Shown piece after piece: positions 1 to 8,306 of a stretch of DNA of 28,761 nucleotides (position 1 is its first letter; every line of letters starts with the position of its first letter). Source of the stretch: JANLUX01 sp031409815. Its GTDB lineage: Bacteria > Bacteroidota > Bacteroidia > AKYH767-A > OLB10. Location: contig JANNXV010000128.1 of the NCBI GenBank assembly GCA_031409815.1, positions 1 through 28,761 of the forward strand, given 5' to 3'. Made by a program: the position numbers and the translations under genes. The notes under the pieces were generated by a model. It ran no database searches and was not told the origin of the DNA. It was given only the letters and a program-made list of their open reading frames with translations.

Positions 1-813
1 TCCTACATAATCGCAAGCCTTAGCCACCTGCACCGCACAAATTCCCATTGCCTTTCTAATTTCAGGCGTTAAAACAGATGAAGGTGCTTCTTCCACCACT
101 TTCTGATGTCTACGTTGTACCGAACATTCGCGCTCAAACAAATGCACAATATTCCCATGCGTATCACCCAGTACTTGTATTTCAATATGTCGAGGTGAAC
201 CCACATAACGCTCAATAAATACCGACCCATCACCAAAAGCAGAAGTGGCTTCACTCACCGCCATTTTCATCATCTCTTCAAACTGTTCCGATCGTTCCAC
301 AATACGCATACCCTTACCACCGCCACCGGCTGCTGCTTTTATCAGAATTGGAAAGCCCACCTTTGTTGCCACCTTGCTTGCCTCAGCAATATCAGAAATT
401 GCATAATCAGTACCGGGCACCAATGGAATATTATACTTCTTGGCGGCCGCTTTCGCTGATAATTTATTACCCATCATCTCCATCGCTTCAGGCGAAGGAC
501 CAATCAAAATCAAACCTGCTTCGCGCACCGCTCTGGCAAAGCCTGCATTCTCCGACAAAAAACCATATCCGGGATGTATAGCTTGAGCGCCCGCTTGTTG
601 GGCTACTTCAATAATTTTATGTATCAGCAAATAACTTTGCGATGATGGAGGCGCTCCAATACAAAATGCCTCATCAGCATATCTAACATGCAACGCATTT
701 CGATCAGCCTCCGAATAAACAGCAACTGTTGCAATTCCCATTTCGCGAGCCGATCGCATAATCCGTAAAGCAATTTCGCCACGATTGGCTATAAGAATTT
801 TAGTAAATTTCAT
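1..813 (-). CDS. Biotin carboxylase subunit of an acyl-CoA carboxylase (N-terminal 271 residues, cut by window edge)
   Basis: This enzyme carboxylates biotin on a carrier protein using ATP and bicarbonate, the first half-reaction of acetyl-, propionyl- or methylcrotonyl-CoA carboxylase. Translating from the ATG at 811-813 gives MKFTKILIANRGEIALRIMR, the classic biotin carboxylase N-terminus. It continues with HPGYGFLSENAGFA, IGPSPEAMEMMGNK, the ATP-grasp glycine-rich loop AAAGGGGKGM (about residues 160-169), and the stretch FIERYVGSPRHIEIQVLGD followed by FERECSVQRRHQK. All 271 codons to the window edge are open, so the C-terminal part lies outside. The substrate cannot be told from this fragment; the sequence reads more like an acyl-CoA carboxylase alpha subunit paralogue than housekeeping AccC, but that is an impression. 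A -7 box lies about 28 bases upstream of the start. Confidence 0.95.
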   Translation of the reverse strand, partial: MKFTKILIANRGEIALRIMRSAREMGIATVAVYSEADRNALHVRYADEAFCIGAPPSSQSYLLIHKIIEVAQQAGAQAIHPGYGFLSENAGFARAVREAGLILIGPSPEAMEMMGNKLSAKAAAKKYNIPLVPGTDYAISDIAEASKVATKVGFPILIKAAAGGGGKGMRIVERSEQFEEMMKMAVSEATSAFGDGSVFIERYVGSPRHIEIQVLGDTHGNIVHLFERECSVQRRHQKVVEEAPSSVLTPEIRKAMGICAVQVAKACDYVG

Positions 814-840
814 ATAAAATCAACGTATAAAGTAACAAGA

Positions 841-848
841 CAAAAATA
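841..848 (-). promoter_or_regulatory. Candidate Bacteroidota -7 box for the biotin carboxylase gene
   Basis: On the minus strand this reads TATTTTTG, a full match to TAnnTTTG. It would place transcription start near 835 and leave a leader of about 20 bases before the ATG at 813. No clear -33 TTTG was seen at the usual spacing. Confidence 0.45.
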
Positions 849-892
849 ATCAACTCTTGTTCATCTTCTTTGTACGATTAACTTCAAGCAAC

Positions 893-1552
893 TCACAAAA
901 TCTCCGAAAGTTTATCCTTGCTTTCGTTAAAAGATTTATCACCTCTTGGAGGTAACGTTCCAAACAAATGATCCCAAATAGGTAAACTCACGGCAAAAGC
1001 GGTGTCATCTGCTTTATAATGATGAAGTGCATGGTGCGTCCATAAAATGCGCAAAAAATTCTTTGGAGGACGATAACGATGCACCGCATAATGAATCGAA
1101 AGATAAACACAATATCCACTCAAAAAACCGGGGAAAAACAACAGTACAGTTTCTGCCATAAGTAATCTAAAAACAATGTAAAAAAAAACAGCAATCAATA
1201 TAGATACCACCGGAGGCATTACCAAACGTTCCTTGTCGCGCGGATATTCGTGATGAACACCATGAATTTTATATTTAAAATGCTCTTGCTTTTCGTTTTT
1301 AGGTGTGAAATGAAAAAGAAACCGATGAATGCAATATTCTACCAATGAAAAAGTAAACATACCCAACGGAAAAAGATACAATGCATGTATCATATTTAAT
1401 GAGGTGTATCTTGATGCATAAAATAAAATAATTAATCCAACGCCATTGTATAATACAATTGGAACTGCAACATGAGTACGGGTTAACGCCTCCAAAAATT
1501 TATTATTAAAAAGAGCAGTGGTTCCTTTATTTGATATTCGGTAGTTGTTCAT
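893..1552 (-). CDS. Fatty acid hydroxylase / sterol desaturase superfamily membrane protein
   Basis: This 219-residue integral membrane protein carries the histidine clusters of the di-iron fatty acid hydroxylase family: HRFLFH (76-81), HGVHH (97-101), HYAVH (154-158) and HHALHH (173-178), followed by the family-typical WDHLFGT (193-199). Hydrophobic stretches at about 30-47, 56-73, 114-131 and 135-153 separate them. Eukaryotic FA2H and bacterial relatives hydroxylate acyl chains of sphingolipids or other lipids; since many Bacteroidota make sphingolipids, acyl-chain hydroxylation is a reasonable inference, but carotenoid hydroxylases share the same fold. It stands alone, with its own -7 box upstream. 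The family is certain, the substrate is not. Confidence 0.9.
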   Translation of the reverse strand: MNNYRISNKGTTALFNNKFLEALTRTHVAVPIVLYNGVGLIILFYASRYTSLNMIHALYLFPLGMFTFSLVEYCIHRFLFHFTPKNEKQEHFKYKIHGVHHEYPRDKERLVMPPVVSILIAVFFYIVFRLLMAETVLLFFPGFLSGYCVYLSIHYAVHRYRPPKNFLRILWTHHALHHYKADDTAFAVSLPIWDHLFGTLPPRGDKSFNESKDKLSEIL

Positions 1553-1577
1553 GATATAAATATCTTGATACTCACTG

Positions 1578-1585
1578 CAAAGATA
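1578..1585 (-). promoter_or_regulatory. Candidate Bacteroidota -7 box for the fatty acid hydroxylase gene
   Basis: The minus strand reads TATCTTTG, a full TAnnTTTG match, 26 bases before the ATG at 1552. Predicted transcription start is near 1571. Confidence 0.5.
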
Positions 1586-1707
1586 AATGAGAATTCCAAA
1601 ATGAATAGAATTAATTTGTTGGTTCTTTTTTAAATAATCTCAACCATCAATCAGGGAATTTTATATAAAAAAAATCAAAAAGCAGATTACTTAGTTTTAT
1701 AACCAAA

Positions 1708-2142
1708 CTATCGAATCAAATCAAAAGAACCGTTTTTAGTTTGCCTTGCCCCTTTTAATCCTTGAGCAGTAATACTATAAAAATAGCTTCCCAAAGCAGG
1801 CGTATTTCCTTTGTAAGTACCATCCCAATGTTGATCAACTTCAGTTGACTCGAACATTAATTGGCCCCATCTATTGTAAATTACCATACTGAAATTTGCA
1901 ATACCCGCACCTACAACCCCAAACGTATCATTAACACCATCATCATTTGGTGTAAAAGCGTTGGGAATGTAAACAGTCATTTCAGGATATACTTCCATTT
2001 CATTAGAAACACTAAATACTGATGTACTTTGAGATGAAAATGCGGTTACTCTAAACCTTGCTGCCACCTGAGCATTCACATTAATGCAAATGCAAGTTAA
2101 CAATATTGTTAACGAAATAATTAATCTAATTCCCATTAGCAT
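1708..2142 (-). CDS. Very short T9SS type B sorting-domain (CHU_C-like) secreted protein
   Basis: The protein has 144 residues. Residues 1-25 form a signal peptide ending NVNAQ. From about residue 57 it matches the gliding-motility-associated C-terminal (type B) sorting domain: VYIPNAFTPNDDGVNDTF (57-74), YNRWGQLMFES (89-99), WDGTYKGN (106-113), GSYFYSI (118-124), ending NGSFDLIR. Type B domains route proteins through the T9SS and are commonly associated with SprF/PorP-like partners. Only about 30 residues separate the signal from the sorting domain, whereas the domain usually ends proteins of hundreds to thousands of residues. It may be the remnant of a larger adhesin or a genuine minimal cargo. 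An in-frame ATG two codons downstream (MGIRL) is an equally good start. Confidence 0.85.
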   Translation of the reverse strand: MLMGIRLIISLTILLTCICINVNAQVAARFRVTAFSSQSTSVFSVSNEMEVYPEMTVYIPNAFTPNDDGVNDTFGVVGAGIANFSMVIYNRWGQLMFESTEVDQHWDGTYKGNTPALGSYFYSITAQGLKGARQTKNGSFDLIR

Positions 2143-2344
2143 GGAAATAAAAAATTTTAGTTGAAAAGGTATTTTTAATCAAACCATTTGATACGTAGAT
2201 TAAAACTTGAAAAATAAATTTTGTCATTAAAGGATTCTATTCATCCACTTCTACGTTAGTTGCTCCAGAAAGTTATGTCAGCTAAAAAAAACAAACAGCT
2301 GTAAAATGACTTGAAAATAGTTTAAAATGTATAGGAAATTCGCG

Positions 2345-3985
2345 CTAAATAAGAGTAGCTTTTATCAGTTGAATAAATTTTTTAGATCGCTGTAAAAGCC
2401 TAATATAATCGTCTTCATTTCCATTTACTTTCAGGTAAAACATTTCCTTAAGTGTAGCCAGCATTACCTCATCATTTTTCCAGGTTTCTAGACTCGACAT
2501 CAAAATAACACACCAGTTATTTATCACATAATTCAAGTTTTCATCAGCTATTAATGCCTGCATACGTAAAATCTTTAATAATTTACTTCTAGCATCCTGA
2601 ATCGCAAGTTTACGATTGCCTGCATATTTGCTTTTTACTATTGCCCGATAGGCTAAACTCAAATCGGTAACATCAAAACTAACAGTAGTTGATCTATCAA
2701 GAATTAGTTCCAATCTGCCACCAGCTAACAACTTCATGGTTTGATAGGAACTTCTGTACCCTTTTTGAGTTAAAATTTTCTTTCGCTCAATATTGGCTAA
2801 TTCTCTGAGTTCGTTGTTGAGATGACGAAATCCAAACTTATAATACAACCAAAATGCACCCGATTTTATTCCATCACTATTATTCTTACCGATCTGATAG
2901 GGGTCTACACTAAACCTTTTTAAATGGTAAACATGCTTATGCAATTTTAAAATTTGTTCAAAAACAAATAACGATTCGCCACCCCTATAAGTACTAAAAA
3001 TATTTAATCCGATACGCGCACTATCAAACAGCACCCATGAACCTGCGTATCCAATTGGCCAGCCATTTTTAAATACCATGTACCCCATGTAGCAATCAAT
3101 AGGATGCCTTCTATCAGTGTGCATGCCAAATAATGCAATGGAAAGTCCGCGCGGCAAATAGTAATATGTTACGCTTGCAGGATCAGAGAAGCTAATGGGG
3201 TCTATTTCTCGAGTTTGACTAACAAGCACCACTCTTGCACATTCAATTATTTTCTCTGCGTCACTTAATTTAAGTTTTGCCTTTACTATTTTATCGTTAC
3301 TACGAACAGTTAGCGATGCTTTCCTTACTATCGTTTTGTGATAATTAACCACTATTAAATGATCAGGCAATTTACAGGGTCCTAAAAAACGAAAGGAAAC
3401 AAAAATCACCAGCGAATTCCATAGCTCGTCCTTAGCTTCAGGCCGAAGTGTTGATTGATCGAAGAGATTTATTAATGAATCTAAAAGATCTTCTCCTTCG
3501 TCAGTAAAATCGCTTAACCATTGCTTCCAGGTACTGTTCTCATCCTCCAGAATTTCAGATTCAATCTGGGGCAGCATTGCAGTTATAATATAACGAACTT
3601 GTGAGTCAGGTGCTGCGATAGAATCAATTTGAACATTGTTTCCAAATTGATTTCTCAACCACTTTACCATCTCAAAACCAAATTGAGAACAAATTAAACC
3701 ACCAACCAATCCTGAATTAAAAAAACGGATTTCATTAGCACTATCAGCCTTTATACATTCAATTAACTCAACCAATTTAGCTGTTGCTAAATCATAAACT
3801 ATCTTATTGTCGGGATAGGCTACAATAAAAAGCAGGGTGTTATAAAAAACATCAATCAGCTTCTTACTTCTTAGCTTTTTAACATCAATACTTTGAAGCA
3901 ACTGTTTTTTGTCAATCAAAAATTCGTTGCCAAATTGATTACGTATTTGAAAAAGTTTTTTAATTTGATTTTGTGCTGCTGTCAT
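2345..3985 (-). CDS. Uncharacterised 546-residue protein with a GNAT acetyltransferase-like core
   Basis: I do not recognise a characterised homologue. Residues about 274-390 look like a GNAT N-acyltransferase core: YYYLPRGLSIALFGM (274-288), GYMVFKNGWPIGYAGSW (301-317) as the central beta strands, STYRGGESLFVFEQI (331-345) resembling the acetyl-CoA pyrophosphate-binding loop and helix, and GAFWLYYKFGFRHL (376-389) as the closing strand. Flanking regions (1-250 and 400-546) are largely helical and match nothing I know. There is no signal peptide and no obvious membrane segment, so it is probably cytoplasmic. It stands alone, with 200 bases of non-coding DNA downstream and 113 upstream. The GNAT assignment is inferred from motif order, without a search. 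Confidence 0.75.
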   Translation of the reverse strand: MTAAQNQIKKLFQIRNQFGNEFLIDKKQLLQSIDVKKLRSKKLIDVFYNTLLFIVAYPDNKIVYDLATAKLVELIECIKADSANEIRFFNSGLVGGLICSQFGFEMVKWLRNQFGNNVQIDSIAAPDSQVRYIITAMLPQIESEILEDENSTWKQWLSDFTDEGEDLLDSLINLFDQSTLRPEAKDELWNSLVIFVSFRFLGPCKLPDHLIVVNYHKTIVRKASLTVRSNDKIVKAKLKLSDAEKIIECARVVLVSQTREIDPISFSDPASVTYYYLPRGLSIALFGMHTDRRHPIDCYMGYMVFKNGWPIGYAGSWVLFDSARIGLNIFSTYRGGESLFVFEQILKLHKHVYHLKRFSVDPYQIGKNNSDGIKSGAFWLYYKFGFRHLNNELRELANIERKKILTQKGYRSSYQTMKLLAGGRLELILDRSTTVSFDVTDLSLAYRAIVKSKYAGNRKLAIQDARSKLLKILRMQALIADENLNYVINNWCVILMSSLETWKNDEVMLATLKEMFYLKVNGNEDDYIRLLQRSKKFIQLIKATLI

Positions 3986-4026
3986 TAGAAATTTAACTTA
4001 TATTAAGCGATAATTATAAAATCGAA

Positions 4027-4047
4027 AAATAGTAGTTTCAACTATTT
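4027..4047. repeat. Small inverted repeat upstream of the GNAT-like gene
   Basis: AAATAGT (4027-4033) and ACTATTT (4041-4047) are separated by 7 bases, about 40-60 bases before the start of the gene ending at 2345. It could be an operator half-site pair; chance is also possible in this AT-rich gap. Confidence 0.25.
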
Positions 4048-4099
4048 GTTACTGAAAAGCAACCTGTTAATATTGTTTTAACCAAAAACTAAATCTAAA

Positions 4100-4990
4100 C
4101 TATGCTCTTCTCGTTTCTAAAAAACCAATAATCCTGTAACAAAGTTTTGCAAGCGTATATTCAGAAATAATAGTTCCTTCCATAGGTGCACATTCCACAA
4201 TATCAAAACCTACTACCTTTTTTGATTCAATAACACGCTTTAAAAATTCCATGGTCTCATCCCAGAATAATCCTCCCGGCTCTGAGGTGCCCACTGCAGG
4301 CATAATAGAAGGATCAAATCCATCAGCATCAATGGTTAAATAAACGTTTTCAGAAAGTGTGGCAATTGCAGCATCCATCCAGTTTTTATTTTTCCGAATG
4401 TCGTGTGCATAAAATGTATGTATCATGTCAGATGAAGCAGATAATTCCGCTTCCGGTTTGCTTAATGCACGAATTCCAATTTGAGTTAAGGGAACACCCA
4501 ACTCATGCACCCGTGCCATTACTGATGCATGACTGTAAATATTATCATGATAAGATAAACGAAGATCTGCATGCGCATCAAGCTGCAATACACTAAGGTT
4601 TTTATATTTTTTGAGATGCGATTTAACAAAACCAAATGTAACTGTATGCTCAGCTCCCAATGAAATTACAAACTTTCCATCAGCAATAAATTTATCGGTA
4701 GCCTCTTCAATTAACTGAATAGCTTCAGCATCTACTTTATTGCCAAACTGCAATGGCTCAGCGGTACAAATACCACAGCTTTTATAGGTTTCAACTCCCA
4801 ACATTTCATCATAAAACTCTACAAAATGCGAAGCTTGCAAAATGGCTTGAGGTCCTTTGTCGGATCCGCTCAGATAAGAAGAAGTATGTTCGTAAGGAAC
4901 TGATTGAATCACATATTTCGACTTTTCATAATTGGAAAGTTCAGGCTCTGTGATGCCCAAAAAATTTTTTTCGGAATCGTAAAATTGCAT
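4100..4990 (-). CDS. speB: Agmatinase-family ureohydrolase
   Basis: This is a dinuclear manganese ureohydrolase of 296 residues, the usual size. Metal ligands of the family are all present: H115 in GAEHT, D138-H140-D142 in DAHADLR, and D221 and D223 in TIDADGFDPS; SHASVM (153-158) and VECAP (265-269) also match. The most likely reaction is agmatine to putrescine plus urea in polyamine synthesis; related formiminoglutamases and guanidinobutyrases share the motifs, so the substrate is inferred. Polyamine partners (arginine decarboxylase, deoxyhypusine synthase) that often sit beside it in Bacteroidota are absent here. It follows sucC on the same strand with 81 bases between them, most of which is a palindromic word repeat. 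Confidence 0.88.
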   Translation of the reverse strand: MQFYDSEKNFLGITEPELSNYEKSKYVIQSVPYEHTSSYLSGSDKGPQAILQASHFVEFYDEMLGVETYKSCGICTAEPLQFGNKVDAEAIQLIEEATDKFIADGKFVISLGAEHTVTFGFVKSHLKKYKNLSVLQLDAHADLRLSYHDNIYSHASVMARVHELGVPLTQIGIRALSKPEAELSASSDMIHTFYAHDIRKNKNWMDAAIATLSENVYLTIDADGFDPSIMPAVGTSEPGGLFWDETMEFLKRVIESKKVVGFDIVECAPMEGTIISEYTLAKLCYRIIGFLETRRA

Positions 4991-5010
4991 GTTTATAAAG
5001 TTATAAATGT

Positions 5011-5074
5011 TGAGTTATGAGTTATGAGTCAAAGAAAATAAATTCATAATTCATAACTCATAATTCATAATTTA
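5011..5074. repeat. Palindromic word-repeat element (ATTCATAACTC type) between sucC and the agmatinase gene
   Basis: The left arm GAGTTATGAGTTATGA (5012-5027) is the reverse complement, with one mismatch, of TCATAATTCATAACTC (5044-5059). The right arm continues as more ATTCATAA words (5061-5070) up to the sucC stop codon at 5072-5074. Each arm is itself made of a repeated word of about 7-9 bases. As RNA it would form a stem of about 16 base pairs right after sucC, so it may act as a terminator or mRNA stabiliser. Confidence 0.8.
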
Positions 5075-6259
5075 ATGAATTACTTGCTGCACCAAATCAG
5101 CAGCTTCTTTTAATTGTATGGCTGAAAAAACTTTCAAGCCGCTTTCATCAATGATTTTTTTAGCTTCAACAGCATTGGTACCTTGCAAACGAATGATGAT
5201 AGGCACCGGAATTTCACCAATGTTTTTATAGGCATCCACAATACCCTGTGCTACGCGATCGCAACGAACAATACCTCCAAAAATATTTACAAGAATTGCT
5301 TTAACATTTTTGTCTTTCAAAATAATTTTGAACGCCTTCTCCACTCTTTCAGCATTAGCTGTTCCACCCACATCTAAAAAGTTGGCTGGCTCACCACCTG
5401 CTAATTTGATAATGTCCATGGTGGCCATTGCCAAACCTGCACCGTTAACCATGCAACCTACATTGCCATCTAACTTCACATAGTTAAGGTCGAAGGCACT
5501 GGCTTCAACTTCCGTTGGATCTTCTTCCGTAATATCACGCATATCGGCATAATCCTTATGTCGATATAATGCATTTTCATCCAAATTAACTTTTGCATCA
5601 ACCGCTAAAATTCTGTCGTCAGCGGTTTTCAAAACCGGATTGATTTCAAACATTGATGAGTCAGTTTGCTCATAAGCTCTGTACAAAGCAGCTACAAACT
5701 TTGTCATTTCCTTAAAAGCATTGCCACTCAGGCCAAGATTAAAAGCAATTTTACGCATTTGGAAAGGCTGCAATCCTACTTTAGGGTCTATATCTTCTTT
5801 ATGTATAAGGTGAGGCGTTTTTTCGGCCACTTCTTCAATGTCCATTCCGCCCTCGGTTGAATACATAATCGTGTTACAAGCCTTTTGGCGATTTAGCAAC
5901 ACGCTCATATAAAACTCTTTGGTTTTATCCTTGTCGTTATAAACATCCTCAGCAATCAATACTTTATTAACCTTTTTACCTTCCTTGCCAGTTTGCGGAG
6001 TAATCAATTGCATGCCTATTATCTGGGTAGCTTTTTCTTTTACCTCGTCAAGGCTTTTGGCCAATTTCACTCCGCCACCCTTTCCACGTCCACCAGCATG
6101 AATTTGTGCTTTTACTACCCACCAATTTGTACCGGTTTCCTGTTTCAATTGCTTGGCTGCTTCTACTGCTTTCTCAGGCGTATCGGCTACAATTCCTTCC
6201 TGGATAGCAACTCCAAAACTTTTTAAAATGCTTTTACCCTGATATTCGTGAATGTTCAT
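5072..6259 (-). CDS. sucC: Succinyl-CoA synthetase (ADP-forming) beta subunit
   Basis: The beta subunit of the TCA-cycle enzyme that interconverts succinyl-CoA and succinate with substrate-level phosphorylation. It starts MNIHEYQGKSILKSFGV, as nearly all SucC proteins do, has the ATP-grasp loop AGGRGKGGGVKLA (about 55-67), FEINPV near residue 210, NGAGLAMATMD and DVGGTA in the ligase domain, and NIFGGIVRCD. Its 395 residues are a few more than the 388 of E. coli SucC, with an insertion in the ATP-grasp half. The alpha subunit gene sucD is not adjacent, a separation common in Bacteroidota. A full -7 box lies 23 bases upstream of the ATG, so it appears to have its own promoter. Confidence 0.97.
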   Translation of the reverse strand: MNIHEYQGKSILKSFGVAIQEGIVADTPEKAVEAAKQLKQETGTNWWVVKAQIHAGGRGKGGGVKLAKSLDEVKEKATQIIGMQLITPQTGKEGKKVNKVLIAEDVYNDKDKTKEFYMSVLLNRQKACNTIMYSTEGGMDIEEVAEKTPHLIHKEDIDPKVGLQPFQMRKIAFNLGLSGNAFKEMTKFVAALYRAYEQTDSSMFEINPVLKTADDRILAVDAKVNLDENALYRHKDYADMRDITEEDPTEVEASAFDLNYVKLDGNVGCMVNGAGLAMATMDIIKLAGGEPANFLDVGGTANAERVEKAFKIILKDKNVKAILVNIFGGIVRCDRVAQGIVDAYKNIGEIPVPIIIRLQGTNAVEAKKIIDESGLKVFSAIQLKEAADLVQQVIH

Positions 6260-6281
6260 TGGATTTCTAAATTTAAGAGGG

Positions 6282-6289
6282 CAAATGTA
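6282..6289 (-). promoter_or_regulatory. Candidate Bacteroidota -7 box for sucC
   Basis: The minus strand reads TACATTTG, a full TAnnTTTG match, in the 37-base gap between prmC and sucC. Predicted start of transcription is near 6275. Confidence 0.5.
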
Positions 6290-6296
6290 ATTGATT

Positions 6297-7142
6297 TCAG
6301 TGTTTTGTACCCCTCATCATCCTATCTTTTCCTTGCATATCTTTTTTTAGGATAATTTCTTTGTAATTACTCTCTTGCAATAGAGCAACAAGTTCATCTG
6401 CTTTTGAAGGATTAATTTCGAAATATAAGTGACCTTCAGGTTTAAGATATTGTACTGCGTAGTTTACAATCGCTTTATAAAAAATTAAAGGATCATTATC
6501 CGAAACAAACAATGCAATATGCGGTTCAAATTCTAGCACATGCTTATCCATTGCATTCCGCTCTGATTGCAGTATGTAAGGAGGATTGCTCACAATAATA
6601 TCGTAAACAGAACCGGATATTCCTGGATTCAAAATATCACTATGAATAAACTCAATACTAACCTTATTTAATGCCGCATTTTGTTTGGCTATTTCTAAAG
6701 CTCCCTTTGAAATATCCATTGCAGCAATTTTAGCTACCGCCATTCTACTTGCCAGTGAAATGGCTATACAGCCGCTTCCGGTACCTATGTCGAGAATTGA
6801 AGCAGAAGCGTTTTTATTTTCATCAATAATCCAATCCACTAATTCCTCTGTCTCAGGGCGTGGAATCAATACTTGTGGGCTCACAATTAATTTCAATCCA
6901 TAAAACCAGGCAGTTCCTAAAGCATACTGCATCGGTTCTGATTGATTTAACCGATCAAGGATTTTAAAAAGTTGATGTTCTATTTCGATTGAAACTTCTT
7001 GCTTGCCATTTATTACAAAATCTGTAGAGGAATAGCCAAATATTTCAGACAAAACCAATCTTGTAATTGCAGAAGCTTCATCATTATCATACAATTTAAT
7101 CAATGATGTTTTCAATAAATTTTGAATTTTCTGCAGATTCAT
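6297..7142 (-). CDS. prmC: Peptide chain release factor N5-glutamine methyltransferase
   Basis: This SAM-dependent enzyme methylates the glutamine of the GGQ motif in release factors RF1/RF2. From the ATG at 7142 it has 281 residues, close to E. coli PrmC (277). Diagnostic motifs (numbered from an alternative upstream ATG at 7175, 11 residues earlier) are PRPETE (105-110), the SAM loop LDIGTGSGCIA (128-138) and the catalytic NPPY (197-200). The start MNLQKIQNLL fits the family better than the upstream one. It is divergent from ribD; a palindromic repeat fills the gap. No release factor gene (prfA), its common partner, is nearby. Confidence 0.93.
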   Translation of the reverse strand: MNLQKIQNLLKTSLIKLYDNDEASAITRLVLSEIFGYSSTDFVINGKQEVSIEIEHQLFKILDRLNQSEPMQYALGTAWFYGLKLIVSPQVLIPRPETEELVDWIIDENKNASASILDIGTGSGCIAISLASRMAVAKIAAMDISKGALEIAKQNAALNKVSIEFIHSDILNPGISGSVYDIIVSNPPYILQSERNAMDKHVLEFEPHIALFVSDNDPLIFYKAIVNYAVQYLKPEGHLYFEINPSKADELVALLQESNYKEIILKKDMQGKDRMMRGTKH

Positions 7143-7189
7143 TGCCTGCAAAGAACATAAAGTTTTTCTTTGCACAGATTATAATAATC

Positions 7190-7261
7190 CGTCATTGTGA
7201 TGAACGAAGCAATCTCACGCTATTGAAAGATTGCTTCGCCTGAAGGAGGCTCGCAATGACG
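7190..7261. repeat. Dispersed nested palindrome (CGTCATTG...GAAGCAATCT type) between prmC and ribD
   Basis: Two nested inverted repeats: outer CGTCATTGTGA (7190-7200) against TCGCAATGACG (7251-7261), with a single mismatch, and inner CGAAGCAATCT (7205-7215) against AGATTGCTTCG (7228-7238), perfect. The sequence resembles a REP-like intergenic repeat I know from many Bacteroidota and other genomes (CGTCATTGCGAG...GAAGCAATCTC). It lies in a divergent gap, ending 13 bases before the ribD start, so it will be in or near the ribD leader. Confidence 0.85.
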
Positions 7262-7274
7262 TAAAGAACAAAAG

Positions 7275-8306
7275 ATGAATCACGAACTATACATGCAACG
7301 ATGTTTGCAATTAGCCGCACTTGGATCAGGAAATGTAGCTCCCAACCCGATGGTGGGTTGTGTGATTGTGCTGGATGATAAAATTATTGGCGAAGGCTGG
7401 CATCAGGAATTTGGTAAAGCGCATGCAGAGGTGAATGCGATTAATAGTGTAACCAATCAACAACTCCTTTCCAAAAGCACGCTGTATGTGAGTCTGGAAC
7501 CGTGTTTGCATTATGGCAAAACTCCGCCTTGTGTTGATTTAATTCTGCAACATAAAATTCCTAAAGTAGTAGTTGGTATCAGGGACCCTTTTGCAAAAGT
7601 GAATGGTGAAGGAATTGCCAAACTGAATGCTACTGGTGTTGAAGTGATCACACCGGTTTTAGAAAACGAATGTGCAGCGCTCAACAAAAGATTTTTTACT
7701 TTTCATCAGCGCAAACGGCCCTATATTATTTTAAAATGGGCGCAGAGCAAAGATGGCTTCATTGGAAAAAAGAATGAACGTGTTTTAATAAGCAATCCGC
7801 TTTCTCAAATACAGGTTCATAAATGGCGGAGTGAAGAGCAATCAATTATGATTGGAACCAATACTGCTTTAACTGATAATCCGAAACTGAATGTGCGGGA
7901 ATGGTTTGGTAAATCGCCAACCAGAATCGTAATTGATAAAGATTTAAAACTGCCTTCTCACCTGAGTATTTTTGACGGTATCAATGAGACAATCATTTTT
8001 ACTATGCAACAAAAAACTTCGGTTGAGAAAATAAAACACATTCAGTTGCATGAAAATAATTTCACTGTAAAGGAAATGTTGACTCAATTGCACCAGCAAA
8101 ATATTCAATCAATTTTGGTGGAAGGAGGAGCCATTTTACTTCAATCGTTTATTGATTCTGGTTGCTGGGATGAAGCAAGAGTTATCACCGGAAATATTTT
8201 ATTGAATGATGGAATCAAAGCTCCGCATTTGAACTTATCACCAGCATCCACTCAAACCTCTGGTGATGATACAATCAGCTTTTATCAAAACAAAAATGTT
8301 GTTTGA
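7275..8306 (+). CDS. ribD: Bifunctional riboflavin biosynthesis deaminase/reductase
   Basis: RibD performs the second and third steps of riboflavin synthesis: deamination of diaminohydroxyphosphoribosylaminopyrimidine, then NADPH-dependent side-chain reduction. The N-terminal cytidine-deaminase-like domain (about 1-145) has the zinc site H50-A-E52, C77 and C86 in LEPCLHYGKTPPC. The C-terminal reductase domain (about 148-343) begins RPYIILKWAQSKDGFIG and contains SILVEGGAILLQSFI. Length (343) is normal. No FMN riboswitch was recognised upstream; the leader instead holds a palindromic repeat. Its last 11 bases overlap the start of the following YigZ-family gene, so the two are probably translated from one mRNA. 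Confidence 0.95.
   Translation: MNHELYMQRCLQLAALGSGNVAPNPMVGCVIVLDDKIIGEGWHQEFGKAHAEVNAINSVTNQQLLSKSTLYVSLEPCLHYGKTPPCVDLILQHKIPKVVVGIRDPFAKVNGEGIAKLNATGVEVITPVLENECAALNKRFFTFHQRKRPYIILKWAQSKDGFIGKKNERVLISNPLSQIQVHKWRSEEQSIMIGTNTALTDNPKLNVREWFGKSPTRIVIDKDLKLPSHLSIFDGINETIIFTMQQKTSVEKIKHIQLHENNFTVKEMLTQLHQQNIQSILVEGGAILLQSFIDSGCWDEARVITGNILLNDGIKAPHLNLSPASTQTSGDDTISFYQNKNVV

Noticed and set aside
348..581. Plus-strand frame of 77 codons near the left edge
   Set aside because: It is opposite the biotin carboxylase reading frame, which is continuous from 813 to 1.
4100..6259. sucC and the agmatinase gene as a functional operon
   Set aside because: There is no metabolic link and an intervening long hairpin; co-transcription is possible but unsupported.
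7176..7274. FMN riboswitch before ribD
   Set aside because: The conserved RFN-element segments are absent; the gap is accounted for by a REP-like palindrome.
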